Source: Neurospora tetrasperma FGSC 2508
Lineage: Eukaryota; Ascomycota; Sordariomycetes; Sordariales; Sordariaceae
NCBI RefSeq assembly: GCF_000213175.1
Contig: NW_009799099.1
Location: 1,377,560-1,441,559 of the forward strand
Length of the DNA stretch: 64,000 nt
Direction: 5' to 3'
Position numbers and translations under genes: made by a program. Under the pieces are notes generated by a model. The model did not search any database and was not told where the DNA came from. It saw only the letters and a program-made list of their open reading frames with translations. This document shows, piece after piece, positions 12,806 to 26,000 of this stretch (position 1 is the stretch's first letter; every line of letters begins with the position of its first letter).

Positions 12806-14884
12806 CTTGGAAGTATTTTTGGCTTCTGGGACGTTGTGTAGACGGGAACAGTACCATGGGTGGGTGGGACGGCAATGAGGTTTGACGATGGTGTCAACAA
12901 CTGTGAGAACTCGGAATGAGTTGGCCCTTGTCCGCCCGGTAGCTAGCCGACAGGTCTGATCTTCCACGTGCTGTGTGTGGCACGCGGCGGGCGGCTTCAC
13001 GTGGCGTAATCTCCAAGATGGGTTCAGCTTGATGCGGAAGATGAGCCAGCCGACATGACGGGGTTTGTCATCCGAATGGATTCAGTCCGAAGGGTGGTCC
13101 GGGAAATTCATGTTCCTGCAGCACCGCGATGTTAGTACCTGCAGCTACCATCCATCCATTGCGCCTCTTGGGTACCCCACGGGCATGCTCGCTTTTACGC
13201 AGTGACCTCCAAATGTTCTGTTATGCAGGTCAAAAAGACACGACTTTTGTGTTTGTACTTCCTGGTGGTGTTCCGTCCGAAATTACTTTTTTTTCATCCA
13301 ATCGATACGCGATCCATGACTACTAATTCGCAGACAACACAGTGTTTTGACAAAAAAGAAACAAAGTGATTTTCCTTTGTTCAGCGTAAAGCCCTGTTAA
13401 CCCCGCGCTCTGCTCCGCGCTTTCTTTCCACTTCGCCACTGCAGCCACAGGTGCGCTCGGTCGATGGAAGTTAAGCGAGAGCAAAAATCACTGCGTGATC
13501 AGATAGATGTTGGTTGCTGGAGCCAATGGCTGCCCGAACATTCCCGGCCGGGCATGGCAAGCGGCAACCGAACAGCCATCCGATTTCATTTTCATTGCTT
13601 TTCCAGCTCGTCCAAGCGCCAAACCTCGGTAAATCAATGTTACCTGAACCGCAAGCCTCTTGGAGTGAGCCACGGTGCGTGCCGATGAACAACTGCCGCT
13701 GAGCCTCAACCCCTCAATTGCAACGACATGTCGACAACTATATTTTCGACCAAGGCAAGATACTAGTGTAGTGGCACAACCTCACCCTACATTACCTACT
13801 ACACTACGCCGTACACGTGCAAAGCTGTCGCCCTCAGGGGCTGCGTCCGCAAAATGCCCGCAGGAATTATCAGGCACATCCATCTACACTACAGAAGCCC
13901 TTTTGAAGCCCGACTTTCCCCCGCCCCCCCACGGTTTCCCCTGCCGGCCAGACCTCGCCGAGCCAGCTACCTAGCCTCCACAAAAGCCCCATTGCGGAAC
14001 CATTGCGGAAGATGCCGGTCCACAGGTTCGCGCTCTGTCACCGCTGATAGGGGAGATTGCCCATCGCTTTCAGTAGTGTGTCATAATGGAGCATCGTGGT
14101 TTTTCACTGCTAGCTGTTTTGAGCCAAGGCCGAGCAGGACGAAAGACCGAGGTTGCCGAACACAGAAGGCATCTTGCAAATCGCTGGACGAGAAGGGAGA
14201 CAGAGCAAGTCAACGCCGACGATCTCGACCACAACAGGATCAACGACAAGAGTCACCAGCTTCTGCGCTCGGATGCTGCCGATAGGTTGCCATCTTCAGA
14301 AAATCATGGACGCAGCCTCGCTCTCATCTTCCCAACCGATACAGCACAAGAGAGGAGCTTGAAACTGGGCCGAAACCGCTCGGTCTCCGGAGCACAGACG
14401 ATCCGACACGGCACCGGACGACCTTTTCGTCTTGCCGCCGCCGACGACGAGAGCTTCCCAGCGACCCCATCAGCACTTGGGGGAGGCTGGCTTCGAGGAC
14501 CTCTACGGCTGCCACTCTGCTCGTGGTGCCACCCCTTCTACTGCCCCTGAGCAGCGTTGCATTGCAGTGTCACGCTATCACCCTATCATGTACGTAGCGA
14601 TATCCGAAAGTGCCCACGTGTCTCACGGCATATTCCTTTGACGCTCTTGGTCTTTCGGTCCTTCTGGTGTAGGTAGTGTAGGCCATAGCTTAGACTATTG
14701 GCAGCTTCCAGTCCGCCCAGGGTCGCCGATTGAGACATACATACTTTGCGACTTATCCCCGTGTCCTCCTTTTTCTTTTCTCTCTTTTCCTATCCTTCTT
14801 CACCACCTCCTCTTCATCCTCGGCTCGACCTCTTGAAAAAGGTCTAGCTCATGGCGTGGACCCCGAATGGCAGACTTTCCGTGA

Positions 14885-14888
<4 letters not shown>

Positions 14889-14916
<28 letters not shown>
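14889..14916 (+). repeat. Poly-T tract (28 T)
   Basis: An uninterrupted run of 28 thymines inside a spacer, with more T-rich sequence after it. Nothing at its borders indicates a retroposed tail or a target duplication. Confidence 0.9.
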
Positions 14917-16771
14917 CTCTTGTTTTTTTCCAGTATTCACCCATCACAACATGACCTAGCCGAATCCGTTAGGTCCTTCACTTCGCATTGGCCTGCGTCA
15001 CTTAATATCCCCTTGTGTGGGTCACTGCATAATCTTGGGTCTTGGTCAGGAAAATCGCTACGCCATTCTATCACAGGCCTCGACAAGGGACTGTTCCAGC
15101 TCTCTACACCACATCATGGAATAGCCTCGGCTGCTGCTCGACCCTTTTTCCCAATTTCAAACTCATCATTCTCCTGGCTTCATCACCAGTCATGAAGTGT
15201 CTGTCGGAATGGCGAGGGATGTCATGTGCTATGGCCTTCCAACCTATACTACCGTCTCAGTGACTTCGGGGATTCTTCCTCTTTGGTGCCTCTCTGTTTA
15301 GCGTGGTTTAATTTTTCAAATCTTTTCTCCCTCTCTCTTACAACCTGTGTGTTTTCCGCTTTGATTTCTGCACTTACAGCAATCGTATGGCTGTCAAGCT
15401 TAGAAAACACGGACGTTTACGTCTTATTTTCAGCTCAACAGGATCGAAAGTGAAATGGAAACACACAAATGACTCGGTGATTGAGCTCGTATTGTACTGC
15501 AAAATTCGTTCCAACTTGGTCGGAGCCGACTTGGCCGTGGTAGTCTGCATCCCAACAAGGAAGATCCACGTCAAAAGCGCAAATATCAAGATATTTTGCA
15601 CTTCATCGACTTCGCCGGAGTTTCTGGCCAAAGGAACCCGTGCTTGGCTGCGTATCATGATGGATCCCGACGGTCCCCGTGGCATCACATATGCTATATA
15701 ATAGGCTATGATAGGACAGTGACTATGACCGAAGGCCGCCGTTCTAGGCCATATCGGGCACTGATTTGGAACCATCTCACGCTAGAACTCTCCTTGGGGC
15801 CGCTGCTCCTTCTTCACCACTGTCTTGTCTCGCCCGAGCCTACAGATGAACACCGGCGGGAGCGGAGCGCAGGCGCACAAGTTGTCATTCATACCAGCAA
15901 TTTCTCATCATCACCAACCCACCACCAAGCCCATCTCGTGTGGTGTACACTACACTACAACACGCACGTGCAGCCCGCAAGTATTACGCCATACGGAAGG
16001 TCAATCTTCTGCTAGACTCTTCTGTCCATCTCCGCCGCACCTAGCCAAGTTGATGCCAGGTCCGGCACAGCAGCCTGAGAACAGACCTCCCGTACGGGTC
16101 TCAACCTTAGCCATCATCATCCTGTGTAAGCCAACGCAACGCACTGATACAAGGCTAGTTCTCCCCGCGCGCTGTTCTTTCGCTTCATGCTGGAGTTGCT
16201 GCGTGTGATGTTACATGTAGACCCTCTTTGATGATTTACGTCGGCCCAGAATACTCTTCCCCCCCTTCGCTCATCTTGTTAGCAATTAACACCTGCTTCT
16301 TCTGGAACTGTTGGAGGACCGACCCCTGGCCTGCCCTCGGTGGATTAGGGCAGCGGAGACTGGGAACACTGAGCTTCAAGAGATCTCGGTCGTGGCTTGG
16401 CGATGAACGCCAAATTCCTTATGTAGTGACACTGCCCACTTACATGATCAACCATGTTAACCTTCTGAGAAAAGCCATCCAGAATTGTATATTCACGGCC
16501 GGGCCCTTGATGAGGTTGATCCTCGCCCACCTCTCCGATCCTCATCATCAGTCTCAATTGGGAGGCGCAAAACCACGGTGATCGACATCAGATCTCGGTT
16601 GACGGGAGCGGCACCTTCTCCACCCTCACTAAAAAGTCTGGTTACGTGCATTCGACCACGCACACACAGAGCAGCATTCGATATATACTCCTGTTCTCCT
16701 CGCTTTCTGGTCCACATCTCACTCTCGGTTCCCGTGCGGCGTTGTCGTGAACCCGCCGTCGTTCCGCCAAG

Positions 16772-18079
16772 ATGGCTTGGACCTACAACACCACAGATCC
16801 CGATGCGCCTACCATAGGCCACCAGATCACGGGCGTGGCCATCGCCCTTACGGTTCTCTCCTTCATCACTGTTTGTCTGCGAACCTACGTCCGAGCCTTG
16901 ATTCTCAAGGCTATCGGGTTCGATGACTGGGTTATCATCATCACATGGGTCGCGGCGGCTGGTTTTGCGGTCGTGACAATCGTTCGTGAGTAACTTTGAA
17001 AACTACCAAGATTTATCCCTCTGGTTCTAACAAGTGAACACAGAGACAAGATGGGGCTTGGGATTGGTAGATATGGCAGATTTCCCATCGCAAAACATGT
17101 ACAATTTCAATATCGTAAGTGCCTATCTTTGTTGACATCGGACGAAAGCCTGGTTGCTAACAATTTTGACTCGCAGCTTCAATATATCGGCGCCCCTTTG
17201 TTAGTTCTAACACATTTTTCCAACTTATACCTGATCTCCCAGAAGTGCTGACCCTCAACACAGTTATATCTCGAGTATATTCGGCTTCAAGCTCGCCTTG
17301 CTCACCTCATACCTTCGTTTTATTCCCAAGGGCGGTTACAGGTACCTGACTCTGGGCGTCATTGTCTCTTGCTTCCTCTTTCATCTGTCATTCTTGCTGG
17401 TGCAGCTGAATCTCTGCCAACCCGCCGCACGACAATGGGATTATAGCATCCCCGGCAAATGTCTCAAGGGAGTGCCTTTTTATACGAGCATGGCGTCGCT
17501 AACGATCATTTTCGATGTTACTGCGTAAGTGGAAATCCCGCAGCTATTTCTCATCGCACGCTAACCTGTCGGCGTTGCAGTATGCTCCTCCCATTTCCGG
17601 TTCTTCTCAAATCTCAAATTCAGACGCGGAAAAAGGTCGTTCTACTCGGAATGTTCGGACTCGGCCTCTTCATCACCATTATCCAGATTATCCGCATCCA
17701 GACGGTCAAGCGCCTCGTAAACCCCATCGACTCCGCTCCTTTGATTATGTGGTCGACAGTTGAAAACAACCTCGGCATCATCGTCACAAACGTCCCGACT
17801 CTTGCGCCCTTAATCAAGTACTTCAACGAGAGATCGCGAGCCGGCAATACCGGGAGCCGAACCCGTGGAACAGGATATCCGAAGGAGGTCGGATCGCGCT
17901 ACGCCCTTCAGACGTGGAGGACGGGCAAGAGCAAGGGGTGCGAGAAGTTGGACAGCATAAACGACATGGAACTCGGAAGCGTTGAGGGCCATACGAGCAA
18001 GGACGCCAATAACAGCACCGAGTTTATTCTGGATGGCGGTATTACGAAGAGGACCGATGTGGTTATTTCGCGAGAATAA
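16772..18079 (+). CDS. PTH11/SAT4-type seven-helix membrane receptor
   Basis: Five exons (16772-16985, 17044-17114, 17177-17199, 17264-17524, 17581-18079) give 355 aa. Seven hydrophobic segments can be traced: GVAIALTVLSFITVC, WVIIITWVAAAGFAVV, the YIGAPF-FGFKLALL region, LTLGVIVSCFLFHLSFLL, SMASLTIIFDVTAMLLPF, VVLLGMFGLGLFITII and the WSTVENNLGIIVTNVPTL region. The WSTVE-N-LGIIV-N-P signature and LCQP before helix 5 match the fungal rhodopsin/SAT4 (PTH11-related) family. There is no N-terminal CFEM domain. A hydrophilic tail of about 85 residues follows helix 7. Family members include surface-sensing receptors, but most have no known ligand. The 23-nt exon is needed, since reading through its donor meets a stop. 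Confidence 0.88.
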
Positions 18080-18499
18080 AACGATTGGGTTCTTTTCCGC
18101 GAATACGCCAACACCATAAATCACAAATTTCCGAGCAGCGAAAACGATACGACGACGATTTTTTTTTCATATGTTAATGTTCGAAAATGTGTATGTACAC
18201 GTATTTGGGGGTTTCTGTATACCAACGAACGATGTTCAGGGAATTTGATGAGCATAAATGTTTGACATGATTAAGGGTGTGCGTTGGAGCAGCCAGTGAT
18301 ACCAATTTTCCTTCTGTTTTGTCAAGATAATCAACAATAACCATACATATTATCCATCTATCCATCACCCCACCATCGAGACTGGGCTCGCTATCCCTTG
18401 CGTCTATTTTGTATTAGGTTTTCGATGTCCCCAAGCTCTGTTTCGGCTTACCTCCACCGCCAGGACCTCTTCTCCCCCACCTTCTTTGTCTCAACAATA

Positions 18500-18890
18500 C
18501 AATACCCATGATGGCCAACAGCTCAAACGTACGATTTTTGCATCCAACGTCTCAACTACGGATACGATACCCATGTGTGATGGTCCTCAACTCAACGAAA
18601 ACGCGCCACCCACTTGGAATTTCGACTTCATTTAACGCAGGATCAATAGGACCCTGAAACCTTCCTACATCAACCCCATTTGCGTGTCAAGTATTCAAAC
18701 GTACGAGTTATGCGACAAACGTCTTCAGCCCCCCCTTTGAACCCATTGCACATCTCCCACGGTACTTGAAATCTCGGCTTCATAATAAGGTAGAATTGGA
18801 AGGCTCAAAGAAATCTTCTTCAGCAACTCTAATGATGCTGGGGCCAAGTGTTCAAACGTACGATTTCTGCGTCAAACATTGCAATCACCC
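18500..18890. repeat. Three diverged copies of a ~160-bp unit
   Basis: The motif CAAACGTACGA followed by T-rich bases, TGC and CAAACGT recurs at 18524, 18696 and 18853, spaced 172 and 157 bp. A second shared block, ACTTG-AAT-TCG-CTTCAT, sits 88 bp after copy 1 (18612) and 68 bp after copy 2 (18764). This shows that a longer unit was duplicated, with an indel. Copies are well diverged, partly by transitions. Origin and function are unknown. Confidence 0.7.
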
Positions 18891-19200
18891 TCGCCAAGTT
18901 ATCCAGTCTAACCTCATCCCAGCTCGTCGATAAGTCGATGCAAGATTGCTTAATGTAATGAGGAACCATGCCTTGGTACGAACCCAAGCCGAGCGAGAGA
19001 TGTGGTCCCCTTACCCATGACCATTCTTCATTACCCATCACCCATCACTCATCCTGCTCGAGTTTCCCTGATCATCTCCGGCCAGATGCCTACAAAATTT
19101 CTTTAAGCTTGGTTCCCCAGTCTTCGTTCACCCACTCCATTCCGTCAGACGAATAAGAAATGTGACTCCTCGGTGCCCAATACCAGGATCCCACTTTCTA

Positions 19201-19329
19201 CCCCGTAAACACTGCAACGCCGTAATTTTGTCTAGGGTCGACTTGCTGGAGCGGAAACGGGATCTCGCCAAGTTCTCAGCTAGGTGGATGTTACGGGGTC
19301 CATTACGGCCCCGCAGGGCGCTTACGGCG
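19201..19329. promoter_or_regulatory. Cluster of five TTACGG sites
   Basis: TTACGG followed by two G/C bases appears at 19291, 19303 and 19322, and in reverse orientation at 19201 and 19218. Chance would give about 0.06 copies of the 6-mer in this length on both strands. It is a candidate protein-binding cluster, with no known factor assigned. The nearest gene start is far away, so a regulatory role is speculative. Confidence 0.35.
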
Positions 19330-20048
19330 AAGCGTTCCGGCGTCGCTTGGTGGATCCGGATAGCCTCTGAATGGGGGCATTCCATGATTCCGTCACTGCA
19401 CTACGCTGCCTAACCGGCGGGACAAGACATTTCAGTAACAAACATACGGAGCCTCAGTGGTGAAGTGGGTAACCAATTTCGGAGGTATGTAGTGCACTGA
19501 CGGCGCAGGAACCTTTTGTTGCAGTGGAGCTGAACGTCAAAGAGCTCAAGTCGAAGAAAAACAGTTCTATAAAAAAAATAAAAAAATAAAAAAATAAAAA
19601 AAAAAAAAGGAAGAAGAATGAAAAAAAGGAGGTTGGGCGAGCTCTGGCCAGGGAGAGCCTTGAACGAAATGGCCAAAAAAAAAACAACCAGAATTCAGGT
19701 TGAGCGACATTCAATGAGAAAGTTGTCGTCTCACTTCCAGGACCCCAGAGAACTTTCATCGCCAACCCACAGCAGTCCATCGACTTGATCCACAGCATTT
19801 GGGGTTACACAAACAAACATCACATCGAGAAAAAAGAGATAGGGTACAACACTCCTGTTCGGCTACACTGTGTAAGCAGGAGACACGCGAGAGACAGGAT
19901 CAAAAAGGATCAACAAAGTGCAACGGGAGAGCTGACGGGCAATGACAATCCCCCAGATTTCCCAGACTTGCAGATTTCGGTGGACCTTCGGACCTTCGGG
20001 CCCTTTAACATGTCCTTTGTGAGATTCCGAAGGTCGGATGTGATCGAC

Positions 20049-20221
<173 letters not shown>

Positions 20222-20549
20222 GTTGGTTACTGTGTTGAACACCATATCCTCGGATCTTGTATCAGATCTCGTAACGAAAGTTGAACGAGAACATGTCCAC
20301 ACAGTTCACTAAAACTCACATCGATTTGCAAGAAATGATGAACAGGTACAATAGGGCACAAAGATGGAAGGAAGGAATGGAGAACGAACCAACCGACAAT
20401 GGCCGGAACAAATCCCATCTACAGCTAGCTCAGGTCCGGCACCACCATTGCCTAACAGCTAAACTGGAAACACGGAAGAAAAGAGAAGCGAAAGAAGATA
20501 AAAAGAAAAAGGAGGGAAGTACACTAGCAAAGATAACCTTCTCTACCTA

Positions 20550-20753
20550 CAGTAGATACCCCTGTTTATGCAAGTAATTCCGGCACTATGGGGAACGGCT
20601 CGAGCTCTTAGCATGAAGGGGGGTTTTTGCATTAAGGGGTACCTTACTTACATACAAAATCGGGCATTAGGGCTCCGAAATCATTTGCAACTAATGGGTC
20701 AATTTGTATGTGTTTGCAGAAGGGGGGGCTTGCATAAACAGGGGTATCTACTG
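20550..20753. mobile_element. 204-bp MITE-like element, TA target duplication
   Basis: Perfect 25-bp terminal inverted repeats occupy 20550-20574 and 20729-20753. The ends read CAGTAGATACCCC and GGGGTATCTACTG. Each end is flanked by TA (20548-20549 and 20754-20755), the duplication typical of Tc1/mariner/pogo (Fot1-type) transposons. There is no coding capacity, so the element is non-autonomous. Inside, the inner part of the repeat recurs in direct orientation as variants of TTGCA-n-AA-n-GGGG at about 20611, 20628, 20685, 20713 and 20730, suggesting transposase-binding iterations. The perfect ends suggest a fairly recent insertion. Superfamily assignment is inferred from the TA duplication and the CAGT ends. 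Confidence 0.8.
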
Positions 20754-22478
20754 TACTTCTCAGCCTTCCCTTGGCACTTCACATGAATAGGTACCTACAG
20801 TAGCACCGGTCTCGGCCCATCGGGTCGATATCGGTCGCAGCGAAGTACCGAACCGCCGGCGTGCAATACGACACTACCTCATCCATCTTCTGTCTCATTC
20901 ACTTTTTGCTCTCTCTCCCCCTCGTCTTCTAGAACACGGACCCAAGACACTCCTTCAGTCCAGGGTCTGAACTGATCCACCAGACCGCATGGGTTAGCGT
21001 CTCAAACCCATTAGATGAAGCGCCCGGCCGGTCACCACAACGAAAGTCAGGACACATAAAAAAACCGGCGAACCCCCTCCGCGGACTAAACTCCGTCTAG
21101 CCCTAAAACCGTAAACGTATTACTTGGGTGGAATTCGGTCCCCCCGTCCCCGACGACTTGCCTACATACACAAAGCGATGCACCAATGGAAGAACACGAA
21201 CAACCGAAGGGAATCAGGAACCGAGCCCAGACCGAACAAGTGCCAGGGGCCCCGGGACATTTTCAATGGTTTGAATCGTGGAGAGGGGGCCTGAGAGTCG
21301 TTAGGTAGAGGGTAGGGGGTGTTGTTGTTGTAGGTGGATTACATAGTGGGCCAATCATATATCCGATGGAAGACAGCTAGCTAACTACGTTTGGTGGTGA
21401 TGCTCCGAGATTTAGGTATCTATCCATTCTTCTTCAAATTTGTTGTGTCTGCATTGGATCGATCTCCTCCTCCTTCTCCTGTTTCTTTTTTGGGGGTATG
21501 TGCTTTACACACTTCGTGTGCTGTCTAGTTGTAATCAAGTGTCACGATCATTCTCCTCGGTATGTGATGAAGTTTCCAAGAAAGAGGAAAATGCTCTGGC
21601 GGAAAGAGATCGAGGCTTGTTCTTGTCATCTGTTGTTGGGATTTCATTTCCATCTTTCTTGTAAATGCGAGAAAGACAGAGAGGAAGGACGATGCTTGTC
21701 CGAGTCCATGTCAAGGCAGACTCCCCTTGATTTGCGAAATCAAGAAGATCTTGTTCCCGGTGCTTCTTCTGGTTTCAAAATTCCGAGTACACCTACTTAC
21801 GCTTCTACCTCTGTCTCTACTTTTGTTCTAGTTGTACTTTTTTCTTTCCAGCCCCTTTTCATCCCTACACTCGTGAGTCGGTGGTTGAAGTGAACAATGA
21901 CAGAATTCTCCTCCAATCAACCCAAGCTTGTTGACAAGGAATAGATTGGGAGTTGGTTTGAATTATCATCTATTCCGTAGATGGCTGTATTCGGCATGAT
22001 CAAAGGGACTAGTGGGTCAACTGAACAACTTCTTCTGTAACAACAGATGATGACAGCCACTGAGGACTGTCTAGGTAGTATCCAGTGATTGATACATAAG
22101 ATCAGCTTCCTTGCCCTGAGATCTAGCAACTCCGAGTTTCTTGGAAAGAACAATGCATGCTACACAAGCCCCCCTAGCAACCGTGATGGCTTTGTATTTT
22201 GAGATGTCGGAATATCAAGTCTTTTGAGAAGACATCGAGAGAGCAAAAGACATGAAAAGATAGATCCGCGGAGAAATTAAGCGCGAGGGCGTGAATGGAT
22301 GGGGAGAAGCAGCTGCCACCCGCTTATCTCAGGTCTTGGGCAAATACTGTAGCCATGTGTACTGTGTAGTTGCTTCTTCCTGAAGAACAGCAACGAGCGT
22401 ATCTGGAAGTCACACAGAATAAATCAGGGTGGCGGCACTTCAGTCGTGCCTTCTTTCAATAACCTGTTCACGGCATTC

Positions 22479-22498
22479 AAAAAAAAAAAAAAAAAAAA
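22479..22498 (+). repeat. Poly-A tract (20 A)
   Basis: A run of 20 adenines in a spacer. No LINE or SINE body was recognised on its 5' side. Confidence 0.9.
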
Positions 22499-23063
22499 TT
22501 CTCTAGAGGTGGCCTACTCCTAGGTAATGACTATCCCCAAACTACCTCACTTCTCATCCGACATGGCTTCTACCAACAACCAGCATTTTAACAGAGCGAG
22601 CCAATTCAATATCACTACTCCATTTTTGAATCCTCTGCATTCCACACACTCTTCGCCGATTTGGGTTTTCTGAACCCACCCATGATACCAACTTCCCAAA
22701 CCTCAACCATTTTCCATGTCAATCCCGCCTGATCCCATATGCAGACTTTCGAACTTGCTTCACCCATGGATACACACACCAAGTTTTTTTCTTTTCCGCT
22801 TTTGTTTCGCTCCCATACAAAAACAGACTGCCACTTCGCCGTCTATACATACCCCATCCAATCAATCAATCAATCCACCCAGCCTGTATTATGATTTCTT
22901 TTGTCTGCTTTTCCTTCTTAAATTTTCATTGCTTTGCGAATCTTGTGTGTTCCGCCCGTTTCCCCCAATCTGTTTGTAATCAATATTAACCATTATATGT
23001 TTGTTATCTTGTTTCGACCCCATCAAGCACTGCTTCTTCCCTTCCCCGCATTCAGCCAGATTA

Positions 23064-26000
23064 TCAAGTCCACTTGGAGAAATCAACCGACTCAATCAGT
23101 GCGTCCGCTCCGTGAGCCGGGAACATGACCTCCGTATCAGGCGTGGTAGTTGACAGCATCGACGACCGGTGTGACGTAGGGTCCGCCGTGCTGTTATTCG
23201 TAAAGAAGGTGGCCACGCTAGACCTGCGCAAGCTCGTAAAGCTATCCCTCACAGCGTTTACCGGTCTCGACGCGCCGATATCCTGCCCGAGCAATGACTG
23301 CTGCGCTATGCCACCTCCTTGACCACCCGAAGCCAGAGGGGAAGTCACCACAGACGAGCCCAGTCCGCCGCCGCCTCCGCCAAGCATGTTAGGCGGCGGG
23401 GACAGGTTTGGCTGCTGCTGAGCTGATTTTGTGCCGTAGCGCTCGCGCAGTCTGTTGATCTCCCGCAGTCGGTTGCGCCAAGGTGAGATGTGTTCACCAA
23501 CCTCCCTGGTGGCCCAGATCTGCGAAAAGACTGACGCGTTAAGTGCGAGCAGGCGAACAAATGTTGGAAGTGCTGTGAGACTGACCACCTTGGGCTCGGC
23601 GGCCGGCGAGATCTCTGGGAAGCCTGGCTGGCTCATGACCTGCACCATATAGAAGGGCGTTGGGGCTTTCCTGCCCTCCTCCTCCCGTTGCTTTGCCATT
23701 AGTCTTGCCGAAGCAAACGAGTGGCGCGGAGTTGGCGTGATCACAATATACACGTAGTTGAACTGGGAAGGAAACGTGTCAAACTTGAACGGCAACCCGG
23801 AATCGTTGAAAACGATATTCACAAAGTCGTTCCCTATGTGTCGCTTTTTGGCTGTGCACCGGGGGTCGCGTTCTAGGTCTGTAGGCATCTGCGTAATCAC
23901 ATGGAATATGATCTCCGACACCCTGTCACGCCAGCAATACAAGTATTCGCCGTCCGTGCCGTATTCCCGGTCCAGTCCCTGGGTGTTGAAGTTCGCGCCC
24001 TTAAGCCGCGTCAAGACGCCAAGGCCATCGAGGAATTCGTGGTAATCAGGTCCGCCAATAGTATTCGCCAGTATCTCAACCTCATCTGTCTGCCCTTCAC
24101 CGATGTAGATCACTCCAACCTTGTGTCCATCGACGGCCGAGTTTCTGTCAAACAAACGAATAGCCCGATCGACTGCCTCTTCGTCCGGCAAGGGAACTGG
24201 ACGAGCTGCTGGATCAGACATCTGCGGCATAGGAGCCAAGAGCTGCAGGAAGACATGGCTGGGGAGCAAAGTTGTGCCCATTTGAAAACGTCCATCCCAA
24301 GCTGCGTCGTCGGAGCTCTCTGCAGTGCGCTGGGCTGTCATTGGTGTGAATTCAACCCGGACTGCATAGGACGACGTTCCTGAAGGGTATCGCCTTGTGA
24401 TCTCGGCCCAGCCCGACTCCTTCGCTTGTTTGACTGTGACGATGCTGTTTCCAATAATCCATCGTTTTTGTTGAATCTCACCAAAGTTCTCCCTGTTGAA
24501 CAAGGGATCATGCGCCGAATCGCTTGCATCTGAGAATGCCACACGCTGCATGAAGTCGAGAGTAATCTGAGCTTGCTCCTCGTTACTGGCACTGCCATCG
24601 ACGTCGGTAAACAAGTTTTTGGCAATCCAGCTAATATGGCCAAGACGATCGGGCATCTTGACTGCCAAGAACCAGAACGTAATGACATGATACGCAAGCG
24701 CGTATACGTACTGAGGAAGGTCGTCCGTAATGGCCTGTTGGGCAAGAAAGTCCGAACTACCGGATACAATAATGTTGGGCGTTGAAGGCTCGCTCATGTG
24801 CGCCGTGCTACGAGCGTGATGCTTCTTGTCTCGGACGTATTGAAGATACCGAAAGCAAATGCCAAATACGACGCGATAGTCTTCATCTCGGAAGTTTGAA
24901 TAGAGAGCAGGTAAACGACTTAGACAAGCCAGAAATTCGAGCAAATGCATCGCTACAAAAGGTTGGGTGATGACTTGAGACATCCTTGTGAGGATCATGT
25001 CAAGGGATTTGCTCACGGATAAGGGTAACTCGTAACAGCAGATTGATAAACCGTGTATACAAGTCTTTGCCGTCTTGTCGGCAATGCCATGTAAGAAGGC
25101 TCTCACGATTTCATCCTCATCAAGCTTCTGGAAGTGCTGATGGTAGCTGACGAGCATGATGAGCGAGTGGAACAGACAGTTGGCGACATCTGGACGTCGT
25201 AGACCTGACACAAGTGGTGGCTCTTGAAAACGGTTGGTCCGGATTACCTCACAGATGTGTCCTCGCAGTTCTTGTAGTTGGGGGATGGCATCCTGGAATA
25301 TCGGGTGATCACTGAGCTGTGCCGGCAAATGTGCGAGAATAAAGCTATAAATCTCCCAATCGGATCCCTGGTGGAAGATATTAAGCACAATGTTCAACCA
25401 AGAACTCATCTTCAAAACCGCGTTTGAGGCCTTCGTCGATGCCTCACCATCCGCGCCTTCGGTATATGAAAAGAGGAGATGGCTTGGCGTACTCCGAGGA
25501 AGCTCCGGCAATGCCTCTGGATCGGGCAAGGACCACAATCGCTGTCCTTGGTATGGTATTTGCCTGGGATGCTGCAAAGGTCTGATAGGCCCGGACCTCT
25601 CCATTGTCTGTCCTGGCGCATATGATGCACCCCTTATCGGTGTTCGAGGGAACCCGGCTTGATCTAGCCTTCCAAGACGGGGTGGATGAGCTGCGTCTTC
25701 GGCTGCCTTACGCGCAAACGACGCATCGGTTCTGTAAATACTAGCAGCAATGCTTTCATTTTCGACATGAGGAGTGACGTAAACGCGATACTCAAAATCC
25801 GCTCTGAGGCGAAACAAGAGCTTCATCGCCGTTAAGCGAGCATCTGTTTCACAGGTGGTTGAGCCTGCGATATGGACGAGGGCATTGAACGTTTTGACCG
25901 CTTTCAATGCATCAACATCCATTGATTTCATGAATATCTGGACGTACCCTTTCGTCACAACGTTGGGTAACGATTGACCGCCGACCTCGGAAGGCTGATT

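Larger units (their letters stand above)
11515..16771. other. 5.3-kb gene-poor spacer
   Basis: Lies upstream of both the FAD oxidoreductase and the PTH11-like gene, so it holds two divergent promoters. Short frames up to 154 codons lack any family signature and I do not call them. It carries a T28 run at 14889-14916 and an unusual density of CTACACTAC/GTAGTGTAG motifs (11882, 13799, 13884, 14673, 15950). A TAGTGTA-GCGT-TACACTA hairpin lies at 12788-12805. Non-coding transcripts cannot be judged from sequence. Confidence 0.5.

Noticed and set aside
13854-14550. Overlapping 140-150-codon frames in the 11.5-16.8 kb spacer
   Set aside because: Arg/Ser/Pro-rich translations in competing frames with no motif. 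Such frames are expected in GC-rich spacers.
19565-19610. A-rich tract that might be a retroposon tail
   Set aside because: No reverse transcriptase, SINE body or target duplication lies beside it. It looks like simple-sequence DNA.
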